Shown piece after piece: positions 53,154 through 62,659 of a stretch of DNA of 64,000 nt. The first letter of the stretch is position 1. Each line of letters starts with the position of its first letter. Source of the DNA: Parvibaculum sp963696585 (GTDB taxonomy: Bacteria > Pseudomonadota > Alphaproteobacteria > Parvibaculales > Parvibaculaceae). The stretch covers positions 248,001 to 312,000 of the forward strand of contig CAVOKW010000035.1 in the NCBI GenBank assembly GCA_963696585.1, read 5' to 3'. The translations under genes were made by a program, and so were the position numbers. The notes beneath the pieces are model-generated. The model saw only the letters and a list, made by a program, of their open reading frames with translations. It was not told the DNA's origin and ran no database searches.

Positions 53154-53912
53154 ATGTCGATGACGGACAAAGTAAAAAACATCCATTCGGACAGTTTCAT
53201 TGAAAATGCCAAGACCGTTGGCTATGCGCTGCTGATCGCCCTGGTCATCCGGGCCATCCTGTTCCAGCCATTTTTCATACCCTCCGGCTCGATGATCCCG
53301 TCACTTCTGATCGGGGACTATCTCTTTGTCGCCAAATATCCCTATGGCTATTCCAGGCACTCGTTGCCTTTCAGTCCGCCCCTTTTCAGTGGCCGATTGT
53401 TTGGCGCTGATCCGGAACGCGGCGACATCGTGGTGTTCAAAACGCCGGCCGACAATCGCACGGATTTCATCAAGCGCCTGATCGGGTTGCCGGGCGATAC
53501 GATCCAGATGCAGAAGGGCGTTCTCTTTATCAACGGCAAGCCGGTGCCGCGTGAGCGGGTGGAAGACCGGATTGATACCGATGAGTATGGCAATGTGCGC
53601 CGTATCCCGCAGTATCGCGAAACGCTGCCCAGTGGCGTGAGTTACAATACGCAGGATATCGAAGCTGAGGGCCCCTACGACAATACCGATATTTATATCG
53701 TGCCTCTCGGCCATTATTTCATGATGGGCGATAATCGCGACAATTCGAGCGACAGCCGCGTGGCCAATGCCGTCGGATATGTTCCGGCTGAAAACCTCGT
53801 CGGCAAAGCGGAAATCATTTTCTTCTCGGCGGATGGTTCGGCCAGTTTCTGGCAGTTCTGGCGCTGGCCTTCTGCCATACGTTGGGGCCGCATCGGCAAG
53901 TGGGCGGATTGA
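53154..53912 (+). CDS. lepB: Signal peptidase I
   Basis: LepB removes signal peptides at the outer face of the inner membrane. The 252 residues have one N-terminal membrane helix (VGYALLIALVIRAILFQPFF), the catalytic Ser46 in IPSGSMIPSLL and the general-base Lys107 in DFIKRLIGLPGD, then GDNRDNSSDSRV. The ATG at 53154 fits the family; an upstream ATG at 53091 is in frame but unlikely. The stop overlaps the TTG start of rnc. Confidence 0.95.
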   Translation: MSMTDKVKNIHSDSFIENAKTVGYALLIALVIRAILFQPFFIPSGSMIPSLLIGDYLFVAKYPYGYSRHSLPFSPPLFSGRLFGADPERGDIVVFKTPADNRTDFIKRLIGLPGDTIQMQKGVLFINGKPVPRERVEDRIDTDEYGNVRRIPQYRETLPSGVSYNTQDIEAEGPYDNTDIYIVPLGHYFMMGDNRDNSSDSRVANAVGYVPAENLVGKAEIIFFSADGSASFWQFWRWPSAIRWGRIGKWAD

Positions 53913-54631
53913 CTCGCGGACGCACATCACGCGCGCGCGAGGCCGATCTCGTCGCGTTCCAGAAGCTGCTGGGTCACGACTTTACGGACGGCTTGCTGTT
54001 GCAACGGGCGTTGACGCATTCAAGCGCGGCTGACGGACAACGCGGCCTTGCCACCAATGAACGGCTTGAGTTTCTCGGTGACCGTGTGCTGGGTCTCGTC
54101 ATTGCCGAATGGTTGAGCGAGGATTATCCTGCCGCGGCGGAAGGTGAACTGGCGATCCGGCTGAATGCGCTCGTCCGCAAGGAAGCCTGTGCCGAGGTCG
54201 CGGCCCGCATCGGCCTGGGGCCATTGGTGCATCTGGGGCCGGGCGAGGAAAAGGCTGGGGGACGGGAGAAACCCGCCATTCTGGCTGATGCCTGCGAAGC
54301 CCTGATCGCGGCTCTTTATCTCGATGGTGGACTTGAGGCGGCGGCCCGGTTTATACGCGCGCAGTGGAGCTTTGCCGTCTCCCGGCCGGCACCGCGTCTG
54401 ATCGACGCCAAAACCGCCCTTCAGGAATGGAGTCAATCCCATGGCAAGGGCGTTCCAAGCTATATGATGCGCGAGCGGACGGGGCCCGATCATGCACCTG
54501 TGTTTCAGGTGGAAGTGCGCGTGAGCGGCATGAAGGGCGCCCTGGGTGAGGGGATCTCAAAAAGGCTTGCAGAACAGGCCGCAGCCAAGGCCATGCTGAT
54601 TGCCTTGCAGGAATGGAGCGAGAATGACTGA
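53909..54631 (+). CDS. rnc: Ribonuclease III
   Basis: RNase III cuts double-stranded RNA, including rRNA precursors. The 240 residues show the signature NERLEFLGDRVLGLVIAEWL with the catalytic acids, ILADACEALIAALYLDGG, and a C-terminal double-stranded-RNA-binding domain (KTALQEWSQSHGKGVPSY to the end). I prefer the TTG at 53909, whose TG overlaps the lepB stop; upstream GTG and TTG codons within lepB are alternatives. The end overlaps era by eight bases. Confidence 0.93.
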   Translation: MTRGRTSRAREADLVAFQKLLGHDFTDGLLLQRALTHSSAADGQRGLATNERLEFLGDRVLGLVIAEWLSEDYPAAAEGELAIRLNALVRKEACAEVAARIGLGPLVHLGPGEEKAGGREKPAILADACEALIAALYLDGGLEAAARFIRAQWSFAVSRPAPRLIDAKTALQEWSQSHGKGVPSYMMRERTGPDHAPVFQVEVRVSGMKGALGEGISKRLAEQAAAKAMLIALQEWSEND

Positions 54632-55574
54632 CGAAGGCGCACGCGCGGCGGAACAACCGAGCGGAGATATCGGCGAGCCGCATTGCGGGTTTGTCGCCAT
54701 TATCGGCGCGCCCAATGCCGGCAAATCGACGCTGCTCAACCAGATGGTCGGCTCGAAAGTCGCAATCGTCACCCATAAGGTGCAGACGACACGGGCCCGC
54801 ATTCGCGGTATCGCGATTGAAGGTTCCACACAGATTGTCTTTGTCGACACGCCGGGCATCTTCAAGCCCAAGCGACGGCTTGATCGCGCCATGGTGGATG
54901 CCGCCTGGGGCGGCGCGGGCGATGCTGATATCGTGATGCTGTTGGTTGATGCCGTTCATGGCCGCGACAGCGATGTGGATCGCATCATCGAAGGCTTGCA
55001 GGGGCAGGGGCGCAAGGCCGTGCTGGTGCTCAACAAGGTCGATACGGTGGATCGCGAAAAGCTCCTGAAGCTTGCCATGCGCCTGAATGAAACAGGTATC
55101 TTTGCCGATACCTTCATGATCTCGGCGCTGACTGGCGACGGCGTTGACGATCTGCGTCGCTATATTGCCGCGCGAATGCCCAAAGGCCCGTGGCATTATC
55201 CTGAAGACCAGATTGCCGATGTGCCCTTGCGTTCGCTGGCGGCGGAGGTCACACGCGAAAAACTGTTCCTGCGCCTGCATGACGAACTGCCATATTCGCT
55301 GACGGTGGAGACGGAGAGCTGGGAACAGAAGAAGGATGGCTCTATCCGCATTCAGCAGGTCATCTATGTGCAACGTGACAGCCAGAAGAAAATCACGCTT
55401 GGAAAAGATGGCCAGACCATCAAAACCGTTGGTCAATTGGCGCGTGAAGAACTTGAAGTGATGCTTGAAGCGCGGGTGCATCTCTTCCTGTTTGTGAAGG
55501 TGCGCGAGAACTGGACCGATGATCGCGAGCGCTATCGCGAGATGGGACTGGATTTTCCGACCGGCGATGCGTGA
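54624..55574 (+). CDS. era: GTPase Era
   Basis: Era binds the 3' end of 16S rRNA and monitors assembly of the small subunit. The 316 residues show G1 GAPNAGKSTLLNQMVG, G2 TTRARIRGIA, G3 VDTPGIF, G4 LNKVD and a C-terminal KH domain (about 215-310) with VIYVQRDSQKKITLGKDGQ. The ATG at 54624 lies inside the end of rnc, a common coupling. It is followed by recO after 93 bases. Confidence 0.96.
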   Translation: MTDEGARAAEQPSGDIGEPHCGFVAIIGAPNAGKSTLLNQMVGSKVAIVTHKVQTTRARIRGIAIEGSTQIVFVDTPGIFKPKRRLDRAMVDAAWGGAGDADIVMLLVDAVHGRDSDVDRIIEGLQGQGRKAVLVLNKVDTVDREKLLKLAMRLNETGIFADTFMISALTGDGVDDLRRYIAARMPKGPWHYPEDQIADVPLRSLAAEVTREKLFLRLHDELPYSLTVETESWEQKKDGSIRIQQVIYVQRDSQKKITLGKDGQTIKTVGQLAREELEVMLEARVHLFLFVKVRENWTDDRERYREMGLDFPTGDA

Positions 55575-55667
55575 GCGAATCGGATGAACGGCCACGTTCA
55601 ACACACTGTAATAACTAAATGATTTCTGCGAATCTCAGGAATCACTTCATCTTGCGCGAGGGGCGTC

Positions 55668-56393
55668 ATGGATTGGCGCGATGAAGGCATAGTGCTCTCG
55701 ACCCGCAGCTATGGCGAGACCGGCGCCATTCTGGAGCTGTTCACGCGGGGGCATGGCCGCCATCTGGGTCTCGTGCGGGGCGGCGCAGGACGCCGCTTCA
55801 AGGGCGCGCTGCAATCGGGCAACAGCCTGAGCGCGCATTGGCGGGCGCGGCTTGAAGACCATCTCGGCACCTATACGGTTGAAGTCATCAAGCCACGCGC
55901 GGGCCTCATCATGGAAGATGGCTTTGCGCTGCTGGGTCTGAGCGCGGCTTGCGCCGTGGCCGGGGCGATACCGGAACGCGAAGCGCATGAAGCGCTATAT
56001 GAGGGCTTCGAGCTGTTGCTCGATCTCATGGATGACAGCGACATCTGGCCCGCCATTTATGTGCGATGGGAATTGGGACTGCTGCAGGAGCTTGGTTTCG
56101 GGCTTGATCTTTCCGAATGTGCGGCGACGGGCTCGCGAGAGGAACTGGTCTATGTCTCGCCGCGCTCTGGCCGCGCCGTCAGCCGTGTGGCGGGTGAACC
56201 CTATAAGGATCGCCTGTTCGTTTTGCCGGACTTCATGCGAGGGGCAAGCGCTGCGACCGCTGAAGCGCGAGAAGTTGCCGAAGGCCTCAAGATTACCGGC
56301 CATTTCCTGACGCGGCATATATTCGGCCCGCATCGCGGCGCCTTGCCGGATGCGCGGATCAGGCTGCAAGAACGCTTTCTGGCGCGGGCATGA
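55668..56393 (+). CDS. recO: DNA repair protein RecO
   Basis: RecO helps RecR load RecA on SSB-coated gaps. The 241 residues begin with the OB-fold segment MDWRDEGIVLSTRSYGETGA and LFTRGHGRHLGLVRGGAG, then a helical part (YEGFELLLDLMDDSDIWP, YVRWELGLLQELGFGLDLSE). The zinc cysteines present in some RecO proteins are reduced to one (SECAATG). Length is normal for Alphaproteobacteria. Confidence 0.92.
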   Translation: MDWRDEGIVLSTRSYGETGAILELFTRGHGRHLGLVRGGAGRRFKGALQSGNSLSAHWRARLEDHLGTYTVEVIKPRAGLIMEDGFALLGLSAACAVAGAIPEREAHEALYEGFELLLDLMDDSDIWPAIYVRWELGLLQELGFGLDLSECAATGSREELVYVSPRSGRAVSRVAGEPYKDRLFVLPDFMRGASAATAEAREVAEGLKITGHFLTRHIFGPHRGALPDARIRLQERFLARA

Positions 56394-56493
56394 GCGCCGA
56401 ATCGCTGGTATAACTTGGCCTCTTCCTGATTGCATTGTGACCCGACCCGCAGTGAGCGGCTCATGACAGATTTGTTTTGATTCTGGATCCTTG

Positions 56494-58743
56494 ATGACCA
56501 AAGCCGTTACGCCACCCACAGGCCATGAGTTTGAAGTCAATCTGCGCGAGGCGCTGGAAGAGCGTTATCTCGCCTATGCGCTGTCAACGATCATGCATCG
56601 CGCCCTGCCGGATGTGCGCGACGGTCTGAAGCCTGTGCATCGGCGCGTGCTCTTTGCCATGCGCCAGCTCAAACTCGAGCCGGGCTCAGGATTCAAAAAA
56701 TCGGCGCGTGTCGTGGGTGACGTTATCGGCCGCTACCATCCGCATGGCGACCAGTCGGTTTATGATGCCCTTGTGCGACTGGCGCAGGACTTTGCCGTGC
56801 GCTATCCACTGGTCGATGGTCAGGGAAATTTCGGCAATGTCGATGGCGATAATGCCGCCGCGATGCGCTACACCGAAACGCGCCTCACGGAAGTGGCGGC
56901 GCTGCTGCTCGAAGGCATTGATGAAGACGCGGTTGATTTCCGTGAAACCTATGACGGCGAGGATCGCGAACCGCTCGTGCTGCCCGGGGCTTTTCCCAGC
57001 CTGCTCGCCAATGGCGCGGCGGGCATTGCCGTTGGCATGGCGACCAGCATTCCGCCGCATAATGCCGCCGAGCTTTGCGATGCGGCCCTCTATCTCATCA
57101 AGCATCCCAATGCGAGTGCGGCCAAGCTCGTCGAGTTTGTAAAGGGACCGGATTTTCCGACGGGCGGCATCATCGTTGAGCCGCCAGAGGCGATTGTTGA
57201 AGCCTATGCGACGGGTCGTGGCGGTTTCCGCCTGCGGGCGCGCTGGCAACTGGAAGAACTGGCGCGTGGCGTCTGGCAGATTGTCGTCACCGAGATTCCC
57301 TATCAGGTGCAGAAATCAAAACTTGTCGAGAAAATCGCCGAGTTGCTGATGGCCAGGAAATTGCCGCTGCTTGACGATGTGCGTGATGAATCGGCTGAGG
57401 AAATCCGGCTGGTGCTGGTGCCCAGGAGTAAAACGGTTGATCCCGTGCATCTGATGGAGTCGCTGTTCCGGTCGAGTGAATTGGAGACGCGTTTTCCGCT
57501 CAACATGAATGTGCTGTCGGCGGGTCAGGTGCCGGGCGTCATGTCGCTGCGTCAGGCATTGCAGGCATGGCTTGATCATCGCAAGGATGTGCTTGTTCGG
57601 ATGAGCCAGCACCGTCTGGACAAGATCGCCAAACGGCTGGAAGTGCTGGAAGGCTATCTGATTGCCTATCTCAATCTGGACGAGGTGATCCGCATCATCC
57701 GCGAGGAAGATGAGCCCAAGCCCTTTTTGATGAAGCGGTTCCGGCTCTCGGATAATCAGGCGGAAGCCATTCTCAACATGCGGCTGCGCAGCCTGCGCAA
57801 ACTTGAAGAAATGGAAATCAAGGGTGAGCATAAAAATCTCTCCGATGAAAAAAAGGCGCTGATCACATTGCTCGCCTCGCCTGCGGCCCAATGGGATGTG
57901 ATTGGCGACGCCATCAAGGACGTCAAAGGCAAGTTCGGGCCGCGTTCGGCGCTCGGCAAGCGGCGCTCCAGCTTTGCCAGCGCACCGGGCATTGAGCTGA
58001 TGCCGGTTGAGGCCATGATCGAGCGTGAACCGATCACGATTATCTGTTCCAGGAAAGGCTGGATTCGTTCTGCCAAGGGGCATCTGGCGGCGGATGCCGA
58101 CCTCAAGTTCAAAGAGGGCGATGCGCCGCGCTTCATGATCCACGGCGAAACGACCGACAAGATTTTGCTGTTCGCGACAGATGGACGCTTCTACACGCTG
58201 GCGGCGGACAAGCTGCCGGGCGGTCGCGGCCATGGCGAACCTTTGCGTCTTGTCATTGATCTGGATGAGAGCCACGAGATCGTCGAGCTGTTCCTGCATC
58301 AGCCGGGGCGCAAGCTCATTGTCGCGTCACATGAGGGCAATGGCTTTATTGTACCGGAGGACGAAGTGGTGGCGATGCGCCGCGCCGGCAAGCAGGTGCT
58401 CAATGTGACGGGTACGGATGAGGCTGTCGCCTGCGTTGCCGTCAAGGGCGACCATGTGGCTGTCATCGGCGAGAACAAGAAGATGCTGCTGTTCCCGATC
58501 TCTGAACTCAACGAGATGACGCGCGGCAAGGGCGTGCGGTTGCAGCGCTATGCCGAAGGTGGCATGGCAGACATCAAGACCTTCAATTACAAGCAGGGGC
58601 TGACCGTCTATGACAGTTCCGGCCGGACACGCCTGTTCACCGACCTCAAGGAATGGCTCGGTGCCCGCGCTCAGGCCGGGCGCCTGCCGCCAAAGGGCTT
58701 CCCGACCAGCCGCAAATTCGGCGGTGGATTCAACGACGACTGA
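56494..58743 (+). CDS. parC: DNA topoisomerase IV subunit A
   Basis: ParC is the DNA-cleaving subunit that decatenates chromosomes with ParE. The 749 residues have the N-terminal DGLKPVHRRVLFAM, the active-site Tyr126 (AMRYTETRL), a coiled-coil gate (about 375-450) and a C-terminal region of beta-pinwheel blades. In the quinolone-contact segment HPHGDQSVYDAL the position of E. coli Ser80 is Gln87 and that of Glu84 is Asp91. A TTG just before the ATG is not needed. Confidence 0.95.
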   Translation: MTKAVTPPTGHEFEVNLREALEERYLAYALSTIMHRALPDVRDGLKPVHRRVLFAMRQLKLEPGSGFKKSARVVGDVIGRYHPHGDQSVYDALVRLAQDFAVRYPLVDGQGNFGNVDGDNAAAMRYTETRLTEVAALLLEGIDEDAVDFRETYDGEDREPLVLPGAFPSLLANGAAGIAVGMATSIPPHNAAELCDAALYLIKHPNASAAKLVEFVKGPDFPTGGIIVEPPEAIVEAYATGRGGFRLRARWQLEELARGVWQIVVTEIPYQVQKSKLVEKIAELLMARKLPLLDDVRDESAEEIRLVLVPRSKTVDPVHLMESLFRSSELETRFPLNMNVLSAGQVPGVMSLRQALQAWLDHRKDVLVRMSQHRLDKIAKRLEVLEGYLIAYLNLDEVIRIIREEDEPKPFLMKRFRLSDNQAEAILNMRLRSLRKLEEMEIKGEHKNLSDEKKALITLLASPAAQWDVIGDAIKDVKGKFGPRSALGKRRSSFASAPGIELMPVEAMIEREPITIICSRKGWIRSAKGHLAADADLKFKEGDAPRFMIHGETTDKILLFATDGRFYTLAADKLPGGRGHGEPLRLVIDLDESHEIVELFLHQPGRKLIVASHEGNGFIVPEDEVVAMRRAGKQVLNVTGTDEAVACVAVKGDHVAVIGENKKMLLFPISELNEMTRGKGVRLQRYAEGGMADIKTFNYKQGLTVYDSSGRTRLFTDLKEWLGARAQAGRLPPKGFPTSRKFGGGFNDD

Positions 58744-58771
58744 GTTGGCGTTGGGTCAAGTGTGGTTTTCA

Positions 58772-58800
58772 TGTCATTGCGAGCGAAGCGAAGCAATCCA
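58772..58800. repeat. Short palindromic repeat with an ATTGC stem
   Basis: TGTCATTGCGAGCGAAGCG followed by AAGCAATCCA forms a hairpin with ATTGC/GCAAT ends. Copies of this 'GTCATTGCGAGC...GCAATCC' element are widespread in bacterial genomes as REP-like repeats. It lies between the convergent stops of parC and the TRAP operon. Confidence 0.7.
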
Positions 58801-58812
58801 TTTGACGGTTGT

Positions 58813-59313
58813 CTATTTGATGGTGATGGACTGGTTTGTTTCCATGCCCCAGAAGCGCGTGAACAGCCGATATTCGCCCGGCTTCACGCGTGTCGGGTCG
58901 AGCTCGACCTGATAACTGTCCGTCAGCGCCTGATTTTTGGTGAGCACTTGCTGAGCCAGAACCTGGGCGCACATTTCAGGCGTCTTTTGCGATTGTACCA
59001 GTTCGCCGGCCGTGTCCGTCACGAACCATTCAAAAATATCGCAGACCGTTGGCGATGTGAGCTGTAGCGGCTGCGCGTCATGATTTTCAATTCGCGCATC
59101 GATGGTCAGCTTGACCGGCTTGTCGGCGACATAAGGTTCTGTCTGCGTCGGCGTGGCGATGTAGACCACCGGATCATCGGGCAGGACCTGACCGGTATAG
59201 ATGAAATAGGCAATGACGCCGGCCATGGCCATGATGGCGATGGTGGAGCCGACAATGCGTTGTCCAAGCTCCGTGGCGGCCTTGGATGTTACCTTTGGGG
59301 GTGTTGGGGCCAT
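58813..59313 (-). CDS. Membrane-anchored BsuPI-like protein, last gene of the TRAP operon
   Basis: The 166 residues have one membrane helix (IVGSTIAIMAMAGVIAYFIYTG, about 20-41) and an extracytoplasmic Ig-like domain. Segments DIFEWFVTDTAGELVQSQ and VKPGEYRLFTRFWGM resemble the BsuPI (intracellular proteinase inhibitor) fold, but the match is by eye and inhibition is not implied. Two Cys (PTVCDIF, PEMCAQV) may form a disulfide. It starts eight bases after dctM, so it is the fourth gene of that operon. Confidence 0.6.
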   Translation of the reverse strand: MAPTPPKVTSKAATELGQRIVGSTIAIMAMAGVIAYFIYTGQVLPDDPVVYIATPTQTEPYVADKPVKLTIDARIENHDAQPLQLTSPTVCDIFEWFVTDTAGELVQSQKTPEMCAQVLAQQVLTKNQALTDSYQVELDPTRVKPGEYRLFTRFWGMETNQSITIK

Positions 59314-59321
59314 TTGTCTGC

Positions 59322-60890
59322 CTATCCGAAAAGCACTTTGGGGAGCCAGGTGGCGAGGGCCGGAAAACCGGCCAGTATGATCAGCATGAAAATCTGGATC
59401 AGCACGAAAGGTATCACACCGCGATAGATATGCATGGTGGTGACAGATTCTGGTGCGACGCCGCGCAGATAGAAGAGTGCGAAGCCGAAGGGCGGCGTCA
59501 GGAAGGAGGTCTGGAGGTTGACCGCCATCATGATGCCAAGCCAGATCGGGTCTATACCCATTTGCAACAGAACGGGCGCGACGATGGGGACGACAACGAA
59601 AATGATCTCGATGAAGTCGATGAAGAAGCCAAGGGCAAACATGATTGCCATGACGGTTATCACGGCGCCGACAGTGCCGCCCGGCATGCTGGTCAGGAAC
59701 GCATGCACGGTATCGTCGCCGCCAAGACCGCGAAAGACGAGACTGAAAAGCGCCGCGCCGATCAGGATGACAAAGACCATCGAGGTGACGCGGGCGGTTG
59801 ACTGCATGACTTCATTCAGGACGCCATTGAGCCAGAGCCGATAGAGGCTGACAAAAAGGCCCCAGGCAATGGCGAGGCTCAGGACACCGGCAAGCAGGAT
59901 GCCGAGCATGGCACCGGCGCCGAGATCGGCACGTGCGATACGCAGATCGAAATAGCTCGTTTCAACGAGCAAGGCGATCAGGGCGAAGGCAGCGAGGCGC
60001 ACGGGCCGTTTGGCACCCGAGATACGCTCGCCTGCCAGCAGGATCGAACCAACGGCACCAACGGCTGCGGCCTCTGTTGGTGTCGCAATACCGGCAAGGA
60101 TCGACCCCATGACAGCGATGATCAGCGTGAGGGGTGCGATCAGCGCCTGCAAGGTCCGCTTGTAGAGGTCGCCTGTGCTCATCGAGTGATCGACCGGCAA
60201 GGCAGGCGATGACGCAGGATCGGTGATCGCGCGCCAGACTTGATACAGGATATAGAAGCCGACGAGCATGAGGCCCGGAATGAGGGCACCGGCAAACAGA
60301 TCGCCGACCGAGATGGTTTCAGGCGTGAAGATGCCCTGTTCGAGTTGTGCCTTCTGGTAGGAATTGGCGAGTGTGTCGCCAAGCAGCACCAGCACGATCG
60401 AGGGCGGGATGATCTGGCCAAGCGTGCCCGCCGCCGCAATCGAGCCACAGGCAAGGGCCGGGTCATAGCCACGCCGCAGCATGGTGGGCAGCGACAAGAG
60501 GCCCATGGTGACGACTGTTGCACCGACAATGCCGGTAGAGGCGGCAAGCAGCGCCCCAACGATGGAGACCGAGATGCCAAGTCCGCCGCGCAGGGTGCCA
60601 AACAGGCGACCCATGTTTTCAAGCAGATCTTCGGCCACCTTGGAGCGTTCGAGCATGATGCCCATGAACACGAAAAGTGGCACGGCGATCAGCACATCAT
60701 TGGTCATGTTGCCATAGATGCGCTGCGGCAGAACGGCCATATAGCCGAAGTCGAACACCTCAAGGCCGATGCCGAGAAGGCCGAAAAGCAGGGCAACGCC
60801 GCCGAGCGTGAAGGCGACAGGATAGCCTGACATCAGCGCCACGACGAGGCCGATGAACATGAGGATGTCGAGTGACTCGCGAATGTCCAT
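59322..60890 (-). CDS. dctM: TRAP transporter large permease (DctM)
   Basis: The 522-residue protein has about 13-14 membrane helices and family signatures such as GYPVAFTLGGVALLFGLLG, AASTGIVGATVVTMGLLSLP and GTLGQIIPPSIVLVLLGD. It is longer than the usual 430-residue DctM because of an extra hydrophobic region in the middle (about 285-370), as in the large-permease group found with mannitol/keto-acid type binding proteins. The ATG at 60890 is eight bases after dctQ; a longer frame would overlap dctQ fully. Confidence 0.92.
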   Translation of the reverse strand: MDIRESLDILMFIGLVVALMSGYPVAFTLGGVALLFGLLGIGLEVFDFGYMAVLPQRIYGNMTNDVLIAVPLFVFMGIMLERSKVAEDLLENMGRLFGTLRGGLGISVSIVGALLAASTGIVGATVVTMGLLSLPTMLRRGYDPALACGSIAAAGTLGQIIPPSIVLVLLGDTLANSYQKAQLEQGIFTPETISVGDLFAGALIPGLMLVGFYILYQVWRAITDPASSPALPVDHSMSTGDLYKRTLQALIAPLTLIIAVMGSILAGIATPTEAAAVGAVGSILLAGERISGAKRPVRLAAFALIALLVETSYFDLRIARADLGAGAMLGILLAGVLSLAIAWGLFVSLYRLWLNGVLNEVMQSTARVTSMVFVILIGAALFSLVFRGLGGDDTVHAFLTSMPGGTVGAVITVMAIMFALGFFIDFIEIIFVVVPIVAPVLLQMGIDPIWLGIMMAVNLQTSFLTPPFGFALFYLRGVAPESVTTMHIYRGVIPFVLIQIFMLIILAGFPALATWLPKVLFG

Positions 60891-60898
60891 GGTTGGTC

Positions 60899-61438
60899 CT
60901 AGACGGCTGGCAAGGGCTTGTCCGGCGGTGTTTCGGCCCCGGACAGAATGCGGATTGAGTGAAGGACGGTTGAGAGGCCCTGCAAGGCAAGCAGAACACA
61001 GAAAACCAGAATGACGCTTTTGAGCAGATAGACGCCCTGAATGCCGCTCGTTTCCTTGGAGCCCTCCAGGACAGACCAGGCGCTTTCGACATAGGACAGG
61101 CTGACGCTGAAAATCAGATAGCAGACCGGCCACAGAAACATCACCGTGCCGAGCAGGTCGATGATCGCCTTGTAAGCCGGAGATGCGGTGCTGTAGATGA
61201 TGTCGACACGCACATGCTCATTATGGCGCAGCGTATAGCCGGCCAGTACCATGAACATGGTGCCATGCATGTAGACAATCGACTCCTGCGTCCAGACGGA
61301 GCCGATGCCGAACACATAACGTTCGACGACGACGAGAAACTGGACCAGCACCATGGCGAGCGACAGCCAGGCAAAGATTTGCCCGGCCGTGTCATTCAGT
61401 TTGTCGATCAGGGCGGCGATTGTTTTCAGCGTGTTCAT
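60899..61438 (-). CDS. dctQ: TRAP transporter small permease (DctQ)
   Basis: The 179-residue protein has four hydrophobic segments and the DctQ pattern (LSLAMVLVQFLVVVERYVFG, WTQESIVYMHGTMFMVLAGY, LRHNEHVRVDIIY). It forms the membrane complex with DctM. The start at 61438 (NTLKTIAALIDKLNDTAG) is five bases downstream of the dctP stop. Its C-terminus ends nine bases before dctM. Confidence 0.9.
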   Translation of the reverse strand: MNTLKTIAALIDKLNDTAGQIFAWLSLAMVLVQFLVVVERYVFGIGSVWTQESIVYMHGTMFMVLAGYTLRHNEHVRVDIIYSTASPAYKAIIDLLGTVMFLWPVCYLIFSVSLSYVESAWSVLEGSKETSGIQGVYLLKSVILVFCVLLALQGLSTVLHSIRILSGAETPPDKPLPAV

Positions 61439-61443
61439 GTCGA

Positions 61444-62517
61444 TCAGCCCTGACGTGCTTCGACAAAGCCCTGTTCGCCGATGCGTGACCATTCACTCGA
61501 TGCATCAAGCGCTTCCTTGAAGCTCGCATAGACCTTGCCGGTGAAGGCATCCGATTTGGCGGTGTCGGCCAGCACTTCGTCAGACGTCTTGCGGAAAGCG
61601 GCGAGGACTTCGGGCGAAAACTTTTTCAGTTGCACGCCATGTTTCTCGATCAGTGTTTTCAGGCTGCGGCCGTTCCAGTGATTATATTCGGCGAGCGTAT
61701 AATCATTTTCGGCGGCGCAAGCGGCGCGGATGATTTCCTGCTGCGTGGCTGTGAAGCTCTCCCAGACCGCCAGATTGAAGCCTGCCGAAAGGCTTGAGCC
61801 CGGCTCATGGAAGCCTGGCCAGTAATAGAATTTGGCGACCTGATAAAAACCGAAGGCCATGTCGTTCCAGGGGCCAACCCATTCGGTGGCGTCGATCGTG
61901 CCGTTTTGCAGGCTCGGATAGATTTCGCCCCCGGGCAGGGTCACGGCGGCCGCGCCGAGGCGACGCATCACTTCGCCACCGAGGCCAGGCATACGGACTT
62001 TCAGACCCTTGATGTCCTCAACGGTCTTGATTTCCTTGCGGAACCAGCCTGCCATCTGCACGCCGGTATTTGCCGCCATGAAGGGTTTGATGTTGAAGCC
62101 TTTGGAGAGTTCATCCCACAGCGGCTGACCGCCGCCATGATAGATCCAGGCATTGATCTCGTTCGCGGTCATGCCGAAGGGCACGGCGGTGAAGAAGTTG
62201 TAGGCCTTGGATTTGCCTTGCCAATAATATTCGGCACCATGATAGATGTCGGCGGCGCCGCTTGATACGGCATCAAAGGATTCCAGCGCGGGGACAAGTT
62301 CCCCGGCGGCGAAAACCTTCACCGTGAGCGCGCCATCCGTCATGGCCGTGATGCGCTTTCCCAGCCGTTCGGCTGAGATGCCCATGCCCGGATAGTTCTT
62401 GGGCCAGGTCGTGACCATTTTCAGATTGCGTTTGCCGGAAGCGATGGCCGGCGCGGAAAGGGTTGCGCTGGCTGCGGCAACAAGGCCCGCACCCGCCAGA
62501 AATGAACGGCGTTTCAT
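61444..62517 (-). CDS. dctP: TRAP transporter substrate-binding protein (DctP), TakP-like
   Basis: The 357-residue protein begins with a signal peptide holding a twin-arginine motif (MKRRSFLAGAGLVAAASATL), so Tat export is possible. The mature part matches the TakP/mannitol-type group of TRAP binding proteins: MVTTWPKNYPGMGISAERLG, GAADIYHGAEYYWQGKSKAY, TEWVGPWNDMAFGFYQVAKF and WPGFHEPGSSL. Such proteins bind 2-oxo acids or similar organic anions, often with a cation. The ATG at 62517 is chosen because the signal peptide begins there. Confidence 0.9.
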   Translation of the reverse strand: MKRRSFLAGAGLVAAASATLSAPAIASGKRNLKMVTTWPKNYPGMGISAERLGKRITAMTDGALTVKVFAAGELVPALESFDAVSSGAADIYHGAEYYWQGKSKAYNFFTAVPFGMTANEINAWIYHGGGQPLWDELSKGFNIKPFMAANTGVQMAGWFRKEIKTVEDIKGLKVRMPGLGGEVMRRLGAAAVTLPGGEIYPSLQNGTIDATEWVGPWNDMAFGFYQVAKFYYWPGFHEPGSSLSAGFNLAVWESFTATQQEIIRAACAAENDYTLAEYNHWNGRSLKTLIEKHGVQLKKFSPEVLAAFRKTSDEVLADTAKSDAFTGKVYASFKEALDASSEWSRIGEQGFVEARQG

Positions 62518-62659
62518 GGATGAACTCCCGATATGATCCCCCCGGCACCCCGCCAGGGGCCGGGTGGCGACGCTCTCCCCGAGCGTCAATATTTCCGCGA
62601 GTATAGAAGCTGGGACGGCGGGTGCAATCACCGGGCTTGTCAGGCGTAACCGCGTCATC

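Noticed and set aside
59322..61133. 603-codon version of dctM
   Set aside because: The extra 81 codons lie inside dctQ in another frame and are unlike the family; the internal ATG at 60890 gives the correct N-terminus.
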